In this document: piece by piece, positions 53,518 through 63,879 of the stretch
How the letters are laid out: each line of letters opens with the position of its first letter
Numbering within the stretch: the stretch's first letter is position 1
Assembly (NCBI RefSeq): GCF_016629665.1
Contig: NZ_JAEPRQ010000005.1
Span: 62,001-126,000 of the forward strand
Direction: 5' to 3'
DNA length: 64,000 nt
Source of the DNA: Paracoccus caeni
GTDB lineage: Bacteria; Pseudomonadota; Alphaproteobacteria; Rhodobacterales; Rhodobacteraceae
Program-made: the position numbers and the translations under genes
Notes under the pieces: model-generated
Seen by the model: the letters and a program-made list of their open reading frames with translations, nothing else
Databases searched by the model: none
Told to the model about the DNA's origin: nothing

Positions 53518-55395
53518 ATGGAGGGTATGAAAAAGTCTGACAACCCCGCCGATCCTTTCAAGAAAGCATTGTCCGAGGCGACTCGTGCGCTGGCGGATGA
53601 TCGTGACCTGAACGTGACCTTCAGCGCCGATCCGGCCGGGGTCACGGGCGACACGATGCGGCTGCCGCAGATCAGTCGCCGGATGAGCCGCGACGAGATT
53701 CTGATGGCGCGGGGCACGGCGGATGCGTTGGCGATGCGGCTGCGCCATCACGATGCGGCGACGCATTCGAAATTCGCACCCTCGGGGCCGATGGCGCGCG
53801 AGCTTTACGAGGCGCTGGAAACGGCGCGCTGCGAAGCGCTTGGTGCGCGTGACATGCCGGGGGCGCTGTCGAATATCGACGCGCGGATCGGGGCCGATGC
53901 CGAGAAGAAGGGCTATGCCCAGATCAAGACGCCGTCGGATGCGCCCTTGTCCGTCGCTGCGGGTTATCTGGTGCGTCAGGCGGCGACAGGGCGCGCGCTT
54001 CCGCAGGCGGCGCAGCATGTGGCCGATTTGTGGCGTCCATTCGTCGAAAGTCAGGCTGGCGACGCGCTGGCCGGAGTGAACGAGGTTCTGGCCGATCAAT
54101 CGGCCTTCGCGCGGTTGTCGCGGCGGGTGATCAGCGATCTGGGCTATGGCGACCAGCTTGGCGACGATCCCGATGAGCCCGAGGATGACGACTCGGACGA
54201 GAATGCCGAGCAGGATGAGGAAGCGGGCGACAACCAGTCGCGCGATCAGGATGACGGCGAGGACGCGGAAGCCTCGCCCGAGCGTAGTCAGGAGCAGCAG
54301 CAGGACGAGCGGCAAGCTCAGGTCAGCATGGATGACCAGTCCGAGGATGAGATGAGCGACGAGGCCGAGATGCCAGAGGCGGACACGCCCCCGGACATCC
54401 CGCCGCCGGTCAGCGACGCCTCGCCCGATTACAAGGTATTCACGCAGAACTGGGACGAAGAGATCAAGGCCGAGGATCTGGCCGATCCCGCCGAGTTGGA
54501 GCGTTTGCGCGCCTATCTGGACAAGCAGCTTGAGCCGTTGCGCGGCGCGGTGAGCCGATTGGCCAACAAGTTGCAGCGCCGCTTGCAGGCGCAGCAGAAC
54601 CGAAGCTGGGAGTTCGACAAGGAAGAGGGGGTTCTGGATGCCGGGCGTCTGGCCCGCGTGGTCGCGAACCCGACCATGCCCCTGAGCTTCAAGGTCGAAA
54701 AGGACACCGAGTTTCGCGATACGGTGGTGACGCTGCTGATCGACAATTCCGGGTCGATGCGGGGCAGGCCGATCTCGATTGCGGCCATCTGCGCCGATGT
54801 TCTGGCCCGGACGCTGGAGCGGTCAAGCGTGAAGGTTGAGATTCTGGGCTTTACCACGCGCGCCTGGAAGGGCGGGCAGGCACGGGAATTGTGGCTGCAG
54901 AACGGGCGTCCGGCCAGTCCGGGGCGGCTGAACGATTTGCGCCATATCATCTACAAGGGCGCCGATGCGCCCTGGCGGCGGGTGCGGCCCAATCTGGGTT
55001 TGATGATGAAAGAGGGCCTGCTGAAGGAAAACATCGATGGTGAGGCGCTTGAATGGGCGCATCGTCGGCTGATCCGGCGCACAGAGCAGCGCAAGATTCT
55101 GATGGTGATCTCGGACGGTGCGCCGGTGGACGATTCGACCCTGTCGGTCAATCCGGCGAATTATCTGGAGAAGCACCTGCGTGACGTGATCACCATGGTC
55201 GAGCGCAAGAAGCTGGTCGAGTTGCTGGCTATCGGGATCGGCCATGACGTGACGCGTTATTACGAGCGTGCGGTCACGATCACGGATGCCGAGCAGCTTG
55301 CCGGGGCGATGACCGAGCAATTGGCGGCGCTGTTCGATAGTGATCCGCGCAAGCGTGCGCGTGTGTTGGGTATGGCGGCGATGAGGCGCGCCTGA
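53518..55395 (+). CDS. cobT: Cobaltochelatase subunit CobT
   Basis: 625 residues. With CobN and the AAA+ CobS it inserts Co2+ into hydrogenobyrinate a,c-diamide in aerobic B12 synthesis. An N-terminal helical domain (to about 215) is followed by a very acidic linker ([20 protein letters not shown] and on, 220-300) and a C-terminal VWA domain whose MIDAS reads [13 protein letters not shown] near 405. Normal length for CobT. cobS and cobN are not in the window. Start could be ATG 53527. Confidence 0.93.
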   Translation: MEGMKKSDNPADPFKKALSEATRALADDRDLNVTFSADPAGVTGDTMRLPQISRRMSRDEILMARGTADALAMRLRHHDAATHSKFAPSGPMARELYEALETARCEALGARDMPGALSNIDARIGADAEKKGYAQIKTPSDAPLSVAAGYLVRQAATGRALPQAAQHVADLWRPFVESQAGDALAGVNEVLADQSAFARLSRRVISDLGYGDQLGDDPDEPEDDDSDENAEQDEEAGDNQSRDQDDGEDAEASPERSQEQQQDERQAQVSMDDQSEDEMSDEAEMPEADTPPDIPPPVSDASPDYKVFTQNWDEEIKAEDLADPAELERLRAYLDKQLEPLRGAVSRLANKLQRRLQAQQNRSWEFDKEEGVLDAGRLARVVANPTMPLSFKVEKDTEFRDTVVTLLIDNSGSMRGRPISIAAICADVLARTLERSSVKVEILGFTTRAWKGGQARELWLQNGRPASPGRLNDLRHIIYKGADAPWRRVRPNLGLMMKEGLLKENIDGEALEWAHRRLIRRTEQRKILMVISDGAPVDDSTLSVNPANYLEKHLRDVITMVERKKLVELLAIGIGHDVTRYYERAVTITDAEQLAGAMTEQLAALFDSDPRKRARVLGMAAMRRA

Positions 55396-55435
55396 CATTG
55401 CATTCCGACGTGGCGGCCTGCCACGAGGGATATTT

Positions 55436-56251
55436 TCATGAAGAAGAAAGCAAATCGGGCAGCGTTGCGCGCAGTTTCGCCATGCCGCCCGGTTGCCAGC
55501 CAAGATCGTGGAGGCGCTGGCAGGACTGGACCTTGAGCGGGGTCGGGTCGGCGCGGGCGGGCAGGGGGTGCGATGAGCCGGTGAGCGACCGGACCTCTGC
55601 CAGCAGATCGTGGCGATCCAGCGTCAGGTCGCTGGCGTTGACCGCGTCAGGAAGTTTGCTTGTGCCAAGAAGCAGCAGGATCGCAGTTGCGAGATCGTCG
55701 CCGTGAAGCTCGGTCGCGATGCGGGGAGGTATCGGGCGTCCGGCGAGGTAGTCGTTGAAAAGCCCGTGCCATTTATGGCCGCGACCGGGGCCATAGATGC
55801 CCGTCGCTCGGATCGAGCAGGTCGGCAGCGGCATAGCCGTCAGATATGCCTCGGCTTCGGCCTTGATCTGGCCGTAGAGATTGGCGGGGCGGGGTGGAAG
55901 GTCGTCGGGAAGCGTCGTACCTTCCGGGTAGCCGTCATGGACCGCGCGGGATGAGAGGAACAGGATACGCCCGACGCCGTCACGGTGCGCGGCATCGAAT
56001 AGCGTTTTGCTGCCGTCGAGGTTCAGGCGGGTGAAACTGTCGGCATCGTCGCCTTCGCCGCCGCGATAGCGACCCGGCAGATGGGCGAAGGCGCTGTGGA
56101 TCAGGGCGTCGTGACCTGTCAGATCGGGGCTGTCGCCGAGGTGATAGCCGGTGGCGCGGTCAAGTGCCGCGACCTGATGACCTGCCGCCCGTAATCCGCG
56201 CAGGATGAAGCCGCCGACGATGCCCGTCGCGCCAGTCAGGGCGATGCGCAT
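55436..56251 (-). CDS. NAD-dependent epimerase/dehydratase family protein
   Basis: 271 residues, extended SDR fold. MRIALTGATGIVGGFILRGL holds the dinucleotide-binding glycines, LFLSSRAV the serine region and NLYGQIKAEAE the catalytic YxxxK. Likely acts on a nucleotide sugar or related compound. ATG 56249-56251 touches the stop of the glycosyltransferase gene (TGATG), so both are made together, suggesting a shared glycan pathway. Confidence 0.88.
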   Translation of the reverse strand: MRIALTGATGIVGGFILRGLRAAGHQVAALDRATGYHLGDSPDLTGHDALIHSAFAHLPGRYRGGEGDDADSFTRLNLDGSKTLFDAAHRDGVGRILFLSSRAVHDGYPEGTTLPDDLPPRPANLYGQIKAEAEAYLTAMPLPTCSIRATGIYGPGRGHKWHGLFNDYLAGRPIPPRIATELHGDDLATAILLLLGTSKLPDAVNASDLTLDRHDLLAEVRSLTGSSHPLPARADPTPLKVQSCQRLHDLGWQPGGMAKLRATLPDLLSSS

Positions 56252-57132
56252 CAGGCTGCCGGACGCTCCTGCGCCATCAGGTCGGGGACTGGCTGACCGG
56301 ACGCGACCGAACGCCACAGATCGATCAACGGGCGCACCAGATGCGCCTTGTCATGGTTCTGCCACGGCTTCTCATACTGGAAATGAAGGATGCGGATGTC
56401 TTTCCAGCTCCACAGGGCCGGCAGCTTGAACCAGACATACTGCATCGTGTTGTGGTGGATCGAAAGACCGTGCCAGTCGGGGAAATAGGTCTCAAGGAAG
56501 GTCTGGTCGGTGCGCCGCCAGAAGACGCCGGGGCGGTCAAGTTCGGCCAGCATGTCGCGATAGGTTTCAGGGTTCGGGCGCGCGGTGAAGACGCCGGAGT
56601 TCATCCGGTGAAAGCCGTCCAGCCCTTCATAGACGTTCGGCGCGGCACAGAATTCGGGCATCTCGAACAGCTTCTCGACCTCGCGCAGCACGATCGCATC
56701 GGCATCGATGAAGACGCAGCGGTCGTAATCAAGCTGCCACAGCCGTAATTTGACGAAGTTCTCCAGCGGAGTGTGGAAATCGGGCTTGGCGCCGCGGGTG
56801 AAGGCAGCGCGGGCGTGCAGTTCCTCGCGCGCATGAGCCTTGTCGAAGGCGGCTGAGGTCGGCAGCAGATCGGCGGCGATCAGCCGCGCGCCAAGTGCTT
56901 TCAGCCGGGCTTTCTGCGCGGGTTCGATGGTGCGGTGCAGCACGACCAGATCGGCCTTGGTGCCGGTGAGGTTCAGCGACCGCAGCAACGCCTCGGCGCC
57001 CACGACATAATCGGGATTGCTGACCAGCGTGACATAGGCGTGATCGCTGCGGGCCGGGCCATCGGCGATCAGGCCGTCGGGCAGGCTCGCGCGCGCGCGC
57101 ATCGGAGAAGAGTTCAGCGACGAGGGTTCCAT
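56251..57132 (-). CDS. Glycosyltransferase family 8-like protein
   Basis: 293 residues. HAYVTLVSNPDYVVGAEALLRSL opens the nucleotide-sugar-binding half, and CVFIDADAIVLREV carries the metal-binding DxD (about residues 137-139). DGFHRMNSGVFTARP and the late DIRILHFQYEKPW fit the glycogenin-like GT8 class. ATG 57130-57132 has AGGAG six bases upstream; the open frame runs to 57297 without family content. Acceptor unknown. Confidence 0.88.
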   Translation of the reverse strand: MEPSSLNSSPMRARASLPDGLIADGPARSDHAYVTLVSNPDYVVGAEALLRSLNLTGTKADLVVLHRTIEPAQKARLKALGARLIAADLLPTSAAFDKAHAREELHARAAFTRGAKPDFHTPLENFVKLRLWQLDYDRCVFIDADAIVLREVEKLFEMPEFCAAPNVYEGLDGFHRMNSGVFTARPNPETYRDMLAELDRPGVFWRRTDQTFLETYFPDWHGLSIHHNTMQYVWFKLPALWSWKDIRILHFQYEKPWQNHDKAHLVRPLIDLWRSVASGQPVPDLMAQERPAA

Positions 57133-57271
57133 ATTCGCTCCTGCACGGTTTGAAGCCTTCCGGTCGGACATATATGACGTCATGATCGTGATGCTGTGAT
57201 GACAGAACGCCGAAGGGTTTGCCAAGGATCCCATGTGCGTCAAGTCATTGAGAATAAGCGGAGTATTGCCG

Positions 57272-58651
57272 ATGTCTTTGCCCGAAAACCTGCGCAATCG
57301 ACTGTGCGACCTGTTGGGCGACCGCCTGTCCGAGGGCGCTGCCGACCGTGATCACCATGCGCAATCCGAAAGCTTCCACCGGGCGCCACCGCCGGATGCC
57401 GTCGCATGGCCTGAAACCACGCAGGAAGTCTCGGCGATCCTTGCCGCATGCGATGAAGTCGGGGTTCCGGTGATCGCATGGGGGGCGGGCACCTCGCTGG
57501 AGGGGCACGCTTTGGCGGTCAGGGGCGGGCTGACGTTGGATTTCGGGCGGATGGATCGGGTGCTGGAGGTCCGGCCCGAGGATATGACCGTCTCGATCCA
57601 GCCCGGCGTCACACGAGAGGCGCTGAATCAGGAATTGCGGGCGACGGGGTTGTTCTTTTCGGTCGATCCGGGCGCGAATGCCAGCCTTGGCGGGATGGCC
57701 GCGACAAGGGCCAGCGGCACGACTGCGGTGCGCTATGGCACCATGCGCGACAACGTGCTGGCGTTGGAGGTGGTTCTTGCCGACGGGCGGATCATCCGCA
57801 CCGGCACGCGCGCGGCGAAATCCAGCGCAGGTTACGACCTGACCGCGCTGTTCGTCGGGTCCGAGGGCACGTTGGGCATCATCACCGAACTGACCTTGCG
57901 TCTGCATGGTCAGCCCGAACAGGTTGCCGCTGCCGTCTGCGCCTTCGACGATCTGGACCGGGCCGTCGAATGTGTCAGCACGACGATCCAGTCGGGCATT
58001 CCGATGGCGCGGATCGAATTCGTCGATGCCGCCACGGCGCGGGCCTTCAATGGCTATGCCGGGGCCAGCCTGCCGGAACTGCCGCATCTGATGGTTGAAT
58101 TTCACGGCTCTCCCGGTGCTGTGCGCGAGGATGCCGAGCGGTTTGGCGAGATCGCAGCCGATTACGGCGCGAAGGGTTTCGACTGGGCAACCACGCCCGA
58201 GGATCGCGCCCGGTTGTGGCGGATGCGGCATGGTGCTTATCACGCCTGCCTGTCGCTGAGGCCGGGTGCCTCGGGGGTGCTGACGGATATCTGCGTGCCG
58301 ATGTCAGAACTGCCCGCTGCGGTTCACGCCGCCGCCGAGGATATCGCGGCCAATGGCTTCATCGGTCCGATTGTGGGCCATGTCGGCGATGGCAATTTCC
58401 ACTCGATCCTGCTGGTCGATCCCGGCGACGAGGCCGAGGTGGCCCGCGCAAAAGAGGTCGCGTTTCGTATGGCCGAGCGTGCGCTGGCCGTCGGCGGCAC
58501 GATTACCGGCGAGCATGGAGTTGGCTTGGGCAAGCGCGCGTTGATGCCCGCTCAGCATGGCGAGGCGTGGCAGGTGATGGGCGCGATCAAGGCCGCTTTG
58601 GACCCGCGCGATACGCTGAACCCCGGCAAGCTGGTGCCGGATCGGAACTGA
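57272..58651 (+). CDS. FAD-linked oxidase, GlcD/D-lactate dehydrogenase type
   Basis: 459 residues. FAD-binding PCMH domain with VPVIAWGAGTSLEGHALA and PGANASLGGMAATRASGTTAVRYG (about residues 60-180), then VGSEGTLGIITELTLRL; the cap and C-terminal parts include HVGDGNFHSILLVDP and the final GEHGVGLGKR. Oxidises a 2-hydroxy acid such as D-lactate or glycolate. ATG 57272 (GGAG upstream) is preferred to 57233. Stands alone, with no GlcE or GlcF beside it. Confidence 0.92.
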   Translation: MSLPENLRNRLCDLLGDRLSEGAADRDHHAQSESFHRAPPPDAVAWPETTQEVSAILAACDEVGVPVIAWGAGTSLEGHALAVRGGLTLDFGRMDRVLEVRPEDMTVSIQPGVTREALNQELRATGLFFSVDPGANASLGGMAATRASGTTAVRYGTMRDNVLALEVVLADGRIIRTGTRAAKSSAGYDLTALFVGSEGTLGIITELTLRLHGQPEQVAAAVCAFDDLDRAVECVSTTIQSGIPMARIEFVDAATARAFNGYAGASLPELPHLMVEFHGSPGAVREDAERFGEIAADYGAKGFDWATTPEDRARLWRMRHGAYHACLSLRPGASGVLTDICVPMSELPAAVHAAAEDIAANGFIGPIVGHVGDGNFHSILLVDPGDEAEVARAKEVAFRMAERALAVGGTITGEHGVGLGKRALMPAQHGEAWQVMGAIKAALDPRDTLNPGKLVPDRN

Positions 58652-58697
58652 TTCGCGGCGCTGCCGTTGGGTTCGGGCAACCGAAAGGGAAAGCGCC

Positions 58698-58967
58698 ATG
58701 TCCAGCAATGAACCGAATGTGCCGCAAGAGGCGCGCCGCCACCGGCCCGCGATCATCGCCATCGTGATCGCGCTGGTCGTCGCGGTGCTGGCCTTTCTGA
58801 TTCTCAGCCCCGGAGCGGATGAGCAGAACGACGGCATCGCCACGACCGAGCCGCCCGCCGGAACCACCCTGACGCCCGCAGAAGGCACTGATGGTGCAGC
58901 AGAACCTCAGATTGCGCCCGATGATGCGGCACCGACCGATCAAGAGACGGCACCCGCCACGAACTGA
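58698..58967 (+). CDS. Single-span membrane protein with acidic, Pro/Thr-rich tail
   Basis: 89 residues, unrecognised. N-terminal cytoplasmic stretch, one span near 18-38 (AIIAIVIALVVAVLAFLIL) and a periplasmic low-complexity tail (TTEPPAGTTLTPAEGTDGAA). GGAAAG precedes the ATG and a clear terminator follows, so it is an expressed unit. Confidence 0.7.
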   Translation: MSSNEPNVPQEARRHRPAIIAIVIALVVAVLAFLILSPGADEQNDGIATTEPPAGTTLTPAEGTDGAAEPQIAPDDAAPTDQETAPATN

Positions 58968-58994
58968 GCTTTCCAGCATCGACGACGGATTTAG

Positions 58995-59020
58995 CCCGGC
59001 CTTTTCGAAGGCCGGGTTTT
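58995..59020 (+). terminator. Rho-independent terminator
   Basis: Perfect 9-bp stem CCCGGCCTT / AAGGCCGGG with a UUCG tetraloop, followed by TTTT, 27 bases after the small membrane protein gene. Confidence 0.9.
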
Positions 59021-59180
59021 GCATTTGCGACACCCCTTTCGACACGCCCTTTGCGCCGGTTCGCCCAATCAGATCATGACGCAGACGTGAGCGTCACGGC
59101 CCGGTGACTTTTGCTCACGTCTTTGCGATAACCAGTGTTAAGGCGCGGAAAGCGTCATCGGGCAGACGATCGAGGACAGG

Positions 59181-59963
59181 ATGCGAATTTTCACGAAATT
59201 TCTGCTGGGGTTCATGCTGGTGCTGGCGGTTGCCTGCGCCCGGACTCCGGCGCGGGGGCCGGCACCGGGGCCGGGGGCCAATCCGCAACTGGGCGATTCA
59301 CAGCCCCATGCATGGTCGTCGGGCAGCCCCTACGGCCATCAGGTCCACGGGATCGATATTTCCCGCTGGCAGGGCCATATCGACTGGAATCAGGTGCGCG
59401 GGGCCGGGATCAGCTTCGCCTTCATCAAATCGACCGAAGGCGCCGATCACAGCGATCCGAACTTCCAGCGCTACTGGCGCGAGGCGGCGAATGCGCGCAT
59501 CCCGCGCGGCGCCTATCACTATTACTACTTCTGCCGTTCAGGCGCGGAACAGGCCGCATGGTTCATCCGCAACGTCCCGCGCGAGATCGGTTCGCTGCCG
59601 CCGGTGATCGATCTGGAATGGACCAATTCGCGGACCTGTCCGCGCCGTCCGCCCCCGCAAGAGGTGAAACGGGAAGCGTCGATCTTTATGGATATCGTGG
59701 GCCGCCACTATGGACAGCGTCCGATCATTTACACGACGGTCGATTTCTACAGGGATAACCAGTTGGGCGACATGCGGGCCGAATTCTGGCTGCGTTCGGT
59801 CGCGGATCATCCGCGCGTGCGTTATCCGGGCCAGCGTTGGGCCTTCTGGCAATATACCGGAACCGGCATCGTGCCGGGGATCCGGGGCGATGTGGACCTG
59901 AACGCCTTCGCGGGGTCCAGGGCGGATTGGGCAAGATGGTTGCAGACGCGACTGACACGTTAA
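59181..59963 (+). CDS. Glycoside hydrolase family 25 lysozyme, probable lipoprotein
   Basis: 260 residues. The first 19 residues form a lipoprotein-like signal (FMLVLAVAC), so Cys19 may be lipidated. The GH25 barrel is clear: HGIDISRWQGHIDW with the catalytic Asp, FAFIKSTEGADH, AYHYYYF, PPVIDLEWTNS with the DxE acid pair, IIYTTVDFYRDNQL and WAFWQYTGTG. Cleaves muramic acid-glucosamine bonds, so likely remodels peptidoglycan at the outer-membrane inner face. The next gene overlaps its end by 28 bases. Confidence 0.93.
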   Translation: MRIFTKFLLGFMLVLAVACARTPARGPAPGPGANPQLGDSQPHAWSSGSPYGHQVHGIDISRWQGHIDWNQVRGAGISFAFIKSTEGADHSDPNFQRYWREAANARIPRGAYHYYYFCRSGAEQAAWFIRNVPREIGSLPPVIDLEWTNSRTCPRRPPPQEVKREASIFMDIVGRHYGQRPIIYTTVDFYRDNQLGDMRAEFWLRSVADHPRVRYPGQRWAFWQYTGTGIVPGIRGDVDLNAFAGSRADWARWLQTRLTR

Positions 59964-60598
59964 GATCAAACCTCTGGCTGAGGATCGAGTTCGCGGCGCT
60001 CTATATCGGGGCGCCGCTGGCTATTGCGCTGTTTCTGCCGCCGCGGCAGATGTTCAGCGCGCTGTTTCTGTTCACCATCGCTGGCCTGTTGCTGCTGTGG
60101 CGAACCGGCAGGTTCGACTGGCGCACGCTGGTTCGCGGGTGGAGCAGGGTCGGCTGGCTTTTCGCCGCGCTTTTCACCCTCGCGGTCGGGGTTTTCGGCT
60201 ACAGCCTGATGAGCGCCACGAATGCCGACTATATTCTTGAGCCGACACCCGCCCGCCTGCGTTTTCTGGGGGTGATCTGGGTGCTTTACCCGCTGCTCTC
60301 GGCGCTGCCGCAGGAGCTGATCTTCCGGGCGCTGTTCTTCCACCGCTACGGCTCGCTGTTTCACGAACCGCGCATCGCAATTCTGGCGAATGCTGCGATC
60401 TTCAGCTTCGCGCATCTGATGTATTGGAGCCTCGTCGTCAGCATCATGACCTTTGTCGGCGGGCTGATCTTTGCGCTGGCCTATCGCTGGCGCGGCTTTG
60501 CATCGGCCTGGGTGTTGCATGCGCTGGCGGGCAATATGCTGTTCTCGGTCGGGATGGGCTATTATTTCTGGTCCGGCAACGTCGTGCGCCCCTTCTGA
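59936..60598 (+). CDS. CPBP family intramembrane metalloprotease
   Basis: 220 residues with about six spans. Abi/CAAX-protease motifs are seen: EE-type motif reduced to PQELIFRALFFHRYG, then AAIFSFAHLMYW (FxxxH) and ASAWVLHALAGN (HxxxN). The Gln-Glu in place of Glu-Glu is a mild departure. ATG 59936 lies inside the lysozyme gene, so translation is coupled. Substrate unknown. Confidence 0.88.
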   Translation: MVADATDTLRSNLWLRIEFAALYIGAPLAIALFLPPRQMFSALFLFTIAGLLLLWRTGRFDWRTLVRGWSRVGWLFAALFTLAVGVFGYSLMSATNADYILEPTPARLRFLGVIWVLYPLLSALPQELIFRALFFHRYGSLFHEPRIAILANAAIFSFAHLMYWSLVVSIMTFVGGLIFALAYRWRGFASAWVLHALAGNMLFSVGMGYYFWSGNVVRPF

Positions 60599-60660
60599 GC
60601 GGTTGACTTCCGGCCCATCCCGCGCTTGATGCGTGCCGGAACAAGAGGCCCGGAAGGGGA

Positions 60661-62442
60661 ATGATGATGCACGCCTATCGCAGCCATACCTGCGGCGATC
60701 TGACCGCCGCCAATGCCGGTGAAACCGTCCGTTTGTCGGGTTGGGTCCACCGCGTGCGCGACCACGGCGGCGTGCTGTTCGTTGATCTTCGCGACCATTA
60801 CGGCATGACGCAGGTGCTGGCCGACAGCGACAGCCCGGTCTTTGCCACGATGGAGAAGCTGCGCGCCGAAACGGTGATCCGTATCGATGGCCGGGTGAAA
60901 CTGCGCGATGCCTCGCTGGTGAACCCGAAGCTGCCCACCGGCGAGATCGAGGTTTATGCGACCGATCTGGAAGTGCTTGGCCCCTCAGACGAGCTGCCGC
61001 TGCCGATCTTCGGCGATCTGGACTACCCCGAGGAAACGCGCCTGACCTATCGCTTCCTCGATCTGCGCCGCGAGTCGCTGCACAACAACATCATGCTGCG
61101 GTCCAAGGTGATCCGCAGCTTGCGCAACCGCATGTGGGACACCGGCTTTACCGAGTTTCAGACGCCGATCATCACCGCATCCTCGCCCGAAGGCGCGCGC
61201 GATTTCCTTGTCCCCTCGCGTCTGCATCCGGGCAAATTCTACGCGCTGCCGCAGGCACCGCAGCAGTTCAAGCAGTTGATCATGGTTGCGGGCTTCGACC
61301 GCTATTTCCAGATCGCCCCCTGCTTCCGCGACGAAGATCCGCGCGCCGACCGCTCGCCCACCGATTTCTATCAACTCGACCTCGAAATGTCCTTTGTCGA
61401 GCAGGAAGATGTTTTCGCCGCGATCCAGCCGGTCATTCAGGGCCTGTTCGAGGAATTCGGCGGCGGTCGCGCCGTCGATGCCGACTGGCCGCGCATTCCC
61501 TATGCGGTGTCGATGCAGAAGTACGGCAGCGACAAGCCCGATCTGCGCAACCCGATCGAGATGCAGGACGTATCGGATCATTTCCGCGGCTCCGGCTTCG
61601 GCATCTTCGCCAAACTGCTGGAACAGGACGGGACCGAGGTTCGCGCCATTCCCGCCCCGACCGGTGGCAGCCGCAAATTCGCCGACCGGATGAACGCTTA
61701 TGCCCAGAAAGAGGGTCTGCCCGGCATGGGCTATATCTTCTGGCGCAAGGCCGAGGATGGCTCGACCGAGGCTGCTGGCCCGATTGCCAAGGCGCTCGGC
61801 GCCGAGCCGACAGAGGCGATCCGCGCCCAGCTTGGCCTTGGCGAAGGCGATGCGGCCTTCTTCCTTGGCGGCAAGCCCGAGCATTTCGAGGCCGTCGCCG
61901 GTCGTGCCCGCAATGAAATCGGGCGCGAGCTTGGGTTGACCGACGAGAACCAGTTCAAATTCGCCTGGATCGTCGATTTCCCGATGTATGAGAAAACCGA
62001 CGACGGCAAGATCGACTTCAGCCACAACCCGTTCTCGATGCCGCAGGGCGGGCTGGACGCGCTGAACGGCGATCCGCTGACGGTGAAGGGTTATCAATAT
62101 GACCTCGCCTGCAACGGCTATGAGCTGATCTCGGGCGCGATCCGGAACCACAAGCCGGAGATCATGTTCAAGGCGTTCGAACTGGCGGGCTACCCGGCAT
62201 CCGAGGTCGAGAAGCGCTTTGGCGGCATGGTCAAGGCCTTCCGCTATGGCGCGCCGCCGCACGGGGGCTGCGCTGCGGGGATCGACCGGATCGTGATGCT
62301 GCTGGCGGATGAACAGAACATCCGCGAAGTGATCATGTTCCCGATGAACCAGCGCGCGGAAGACCTGATGATGGGCGCACCGTCCGAGCCGCTGAACGAA
62401 CAGCTTCGCGAATTGCGCCTTCGGGTCTTGCCGAAAGAGTGA
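60661..62442 (+). CDS. aspS: Aspartyl-tRNA synthetase
   Basis: 593 residues, bacterial class II enzyme. OB-fold anticodon domain ([25 protein letters not shown]), motif 2 [24 protein letters not shown] in segments, the bacterial GAD insertion ([16 protein letters not shown]) and motif 3 [19 protein letters not shown]. It may charge tRNA-Asn too if the organism uses the amidotransferase route; not decided here. Start at 60661 or ATG 60667. Confidence 0.95.
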   Translation: MMMHAYRSHTCGDLTAANAGETVRLSGWVHRVRDHGGVLFVDLRDHYGMTQVLADSDSPVFATMEKLRAETVIRIDGRVKLRDASLVNPKLPTGEIEVYATDLEVLGPSDELPLPIFGDLDYPEETRLTYRFLDLRRESLHNNIMLRSKVIRSLRNRMWDTGFTEFQTPIITASSPEGARDFLVPSRLHPGKFYALPQAPQQFKQLIMVAGFDRYFQIAPCFRDEDPRADRSPTDFYQLDLEMSFVEQEDVFAAIQPVIQGLFEEFGGGRAVDADWPRIPYAVSMQKYGSDKPDLRNPIEMQDVSDHFRGSGFGIFAKLLEQDGTEVRAIPAPTGGSRKFADRMNAYAQKEGLPGMGYIFWRKAEDGSTEAAGPIAKALGAEPTEAIRAQLGLGEGDAAFFLGGKPEHFEAVAGRARNEIGRELGLTDENQFKFAWIVDFPMYEKTDDGKIDFSHNPFSMPQGGLDALNGDPLTVKGYQYDLACNGYELISGAIRNHKPEIMFKAFELAGYPASEVEKRFGGMVKAFRYGAPPHGGCAAGIDRIVMLLADEQNIREVIMFPMNQRAEDLMMGAPSEPLNEQLRELRLRVLPKE

Positions 62443-62516
62443 TCTGACACCGACTCGCCCGCTATGGCATAAACCCCGTGAGGAATGATTTTCTCGCGGG
62501 ACAAGCCAGAGGGCTG

Positions 62517-63875
62517 ATGTTGGACTATTCCAAACTTGCCGCGATCCGGCTGGGTTACGGGCTGTCGCCAGTGATCGAATCGCCTGCCGACCCGCAGGCT
62601 TTGGTCGCGACTGTGGCTGAGGCCGGGCCGAAATCGGGCGATATAACCATGGATGTTGCGCGTCAGGTGCAGCTTCAGGTGAAGGCGATCCGGGACGAGA
62701 ACGCCGATGACCGGCTGGAACAGCAGCGCGCGTTGAGCCGCGAGACGCTGACACGCGGGGCGCGTCAGGTGAAACGCCGCCTTGCCCGCGCGGTCCGTGA
62801 TCCCGGCGGTTTCGGTGAGCGGCTGGTGCAGTTCTGGGCGGACCACTTTACCGTGCGCGCGGGCAACGGGATCGAGACGCTGACCTCATCCGCCATGGTG
62901 ACCGAGGCGATCCGCCCGCATATCACCGGCAAATTCGGTGACATGATGTTTGCCGCCGAAACGCATCCGGCGATGGTCTTGTATCTGGATCAGCAACGCT
63001 CGGTCGGGCCGAATTCGAGGGCGGCGCAGCGCGCGCCTAACCGCAATCTGGGCCTGAACGAAAACCTTGCGCGCGAAATGATTGAACTGCATTCGCTGGG
63101 CGTCACCGCCGACTATTCGCAAGAGGATGTGCGCGAACTGGCCAGCCTTCTGACCGGGCTTTACTATGATCCCGCCTCGCCGCGCATCTTCCTTCCCGGA
63201 CGCGCCGAGCCGGGGGCAGAGACGGTGCTGGGCGTTGACTATGGCGGCGAGGAACCGGCGCGGCTGGAAGATATCCGCGCCGTCATCGCGCATCTCGCCG
63301 CGCATGAGGCGACGGCGGCCCATATCGCCCGCAAGATGGCGGTTCATTTCATCGCCGACGACCCGCCGCAACCGCTTGTCGATCGTTTGACCCGGGTTTT
63401 CGCGGATACCGAGGGCGACCTTGCGGCGATGAACCTGACCCTTGCCGAAGCCCCCGAGCTTGAGACGCATCTGCGGCAGAAGGTTCGCCAACCGCTTGAT
63501 TTCATGGTCGCTTCGCTTCGCGCCATCGGGCTTGATGGCCCGGACGTGATGGCCTTGACCGAGCAGGAGGTGCGGGGCTGGCTGATGCGCGGTCTGACCG
63601 CGATGGGCCAGCCATGGAGCCAGCCGCGCGGGCCTGACGGCTGGCCGGAAGAGGCGCAGGCATGGGCGACGCCGCAGGGCATCGCCGCGCGGACCGACTG
63701 GATCATCCGGCAGTTGCCACGCCTGCGCAAGGATATGCCCGATCCGCGTGATTTGATGCACGCAGCCTTTGGCGATGCCGCGTCCGAGGCGCTGCAATGG
63801 GCCGTCCCCAAGGCTGAGAATGCGCGCGAAGGTATCGCCGTGGTTCTGGCCTCGGCCGAATTCAACCGGAGGTGA
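62517..63875 (+). CDS. DUF1800 domain-containing protein
   Basis: 452 residues. Family segments: KLAAIRLGYGLSP at the start, VRDPGGFGERLVQFWADHFTV, NENLAREMIELHSLGVTADYSQEDVRELASLLTG and KMAVHFIADDPP. Function unknown; it almost always pairs with a DUF1501 gene, as here. ATG 62517 has AGAGGG upstream; the GTG at 62478 is less likely. Confidence 0.92.
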   Translation: MLDYSKLAAIRLGYGLSPVIESPADPQALVATVAEAGPKSGDITMDVARQVQLQVKAIRDENADDRLEQQRALSRETLTRGARQVKRRLARAVRDPGGFGERLVQFWADHFTVRAGNGIETLTSSAMVTEAIRPHITGKFGDMMFAAETHPAMVLYLDQQRSVGPNSRAAQRAPNRNLGLNENLAREMIELHSLGVTADYSQEDVRELASLLTGLYYDPASPRIFLPGRAEPGAETVLGVDYGGEEPARLEDIRAVIAHLAAHEATAAHIARKMAVHFIADDPPQPLVDRLTRVFADTEGDLAAMNLTLAEAPELETHLRQKVRQPLDFMVASLRAIGLDGPDVMALTEQEVRGWLMRGLTAMGQPWSQPRGPDGWPEEAQAWATPQGIAARTDWIIRQLPRLRKDMPDPRDLMHAAFGDAASEALQWAVPKAENAREGIAVVLASAEFNRR

Positions 63876-63879
63876 CATC

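Noticed and set aside
60985..62754. 589-codon leftward open frame
   Set aside because: Antisense to aspS, with no start signal and shadow composition.
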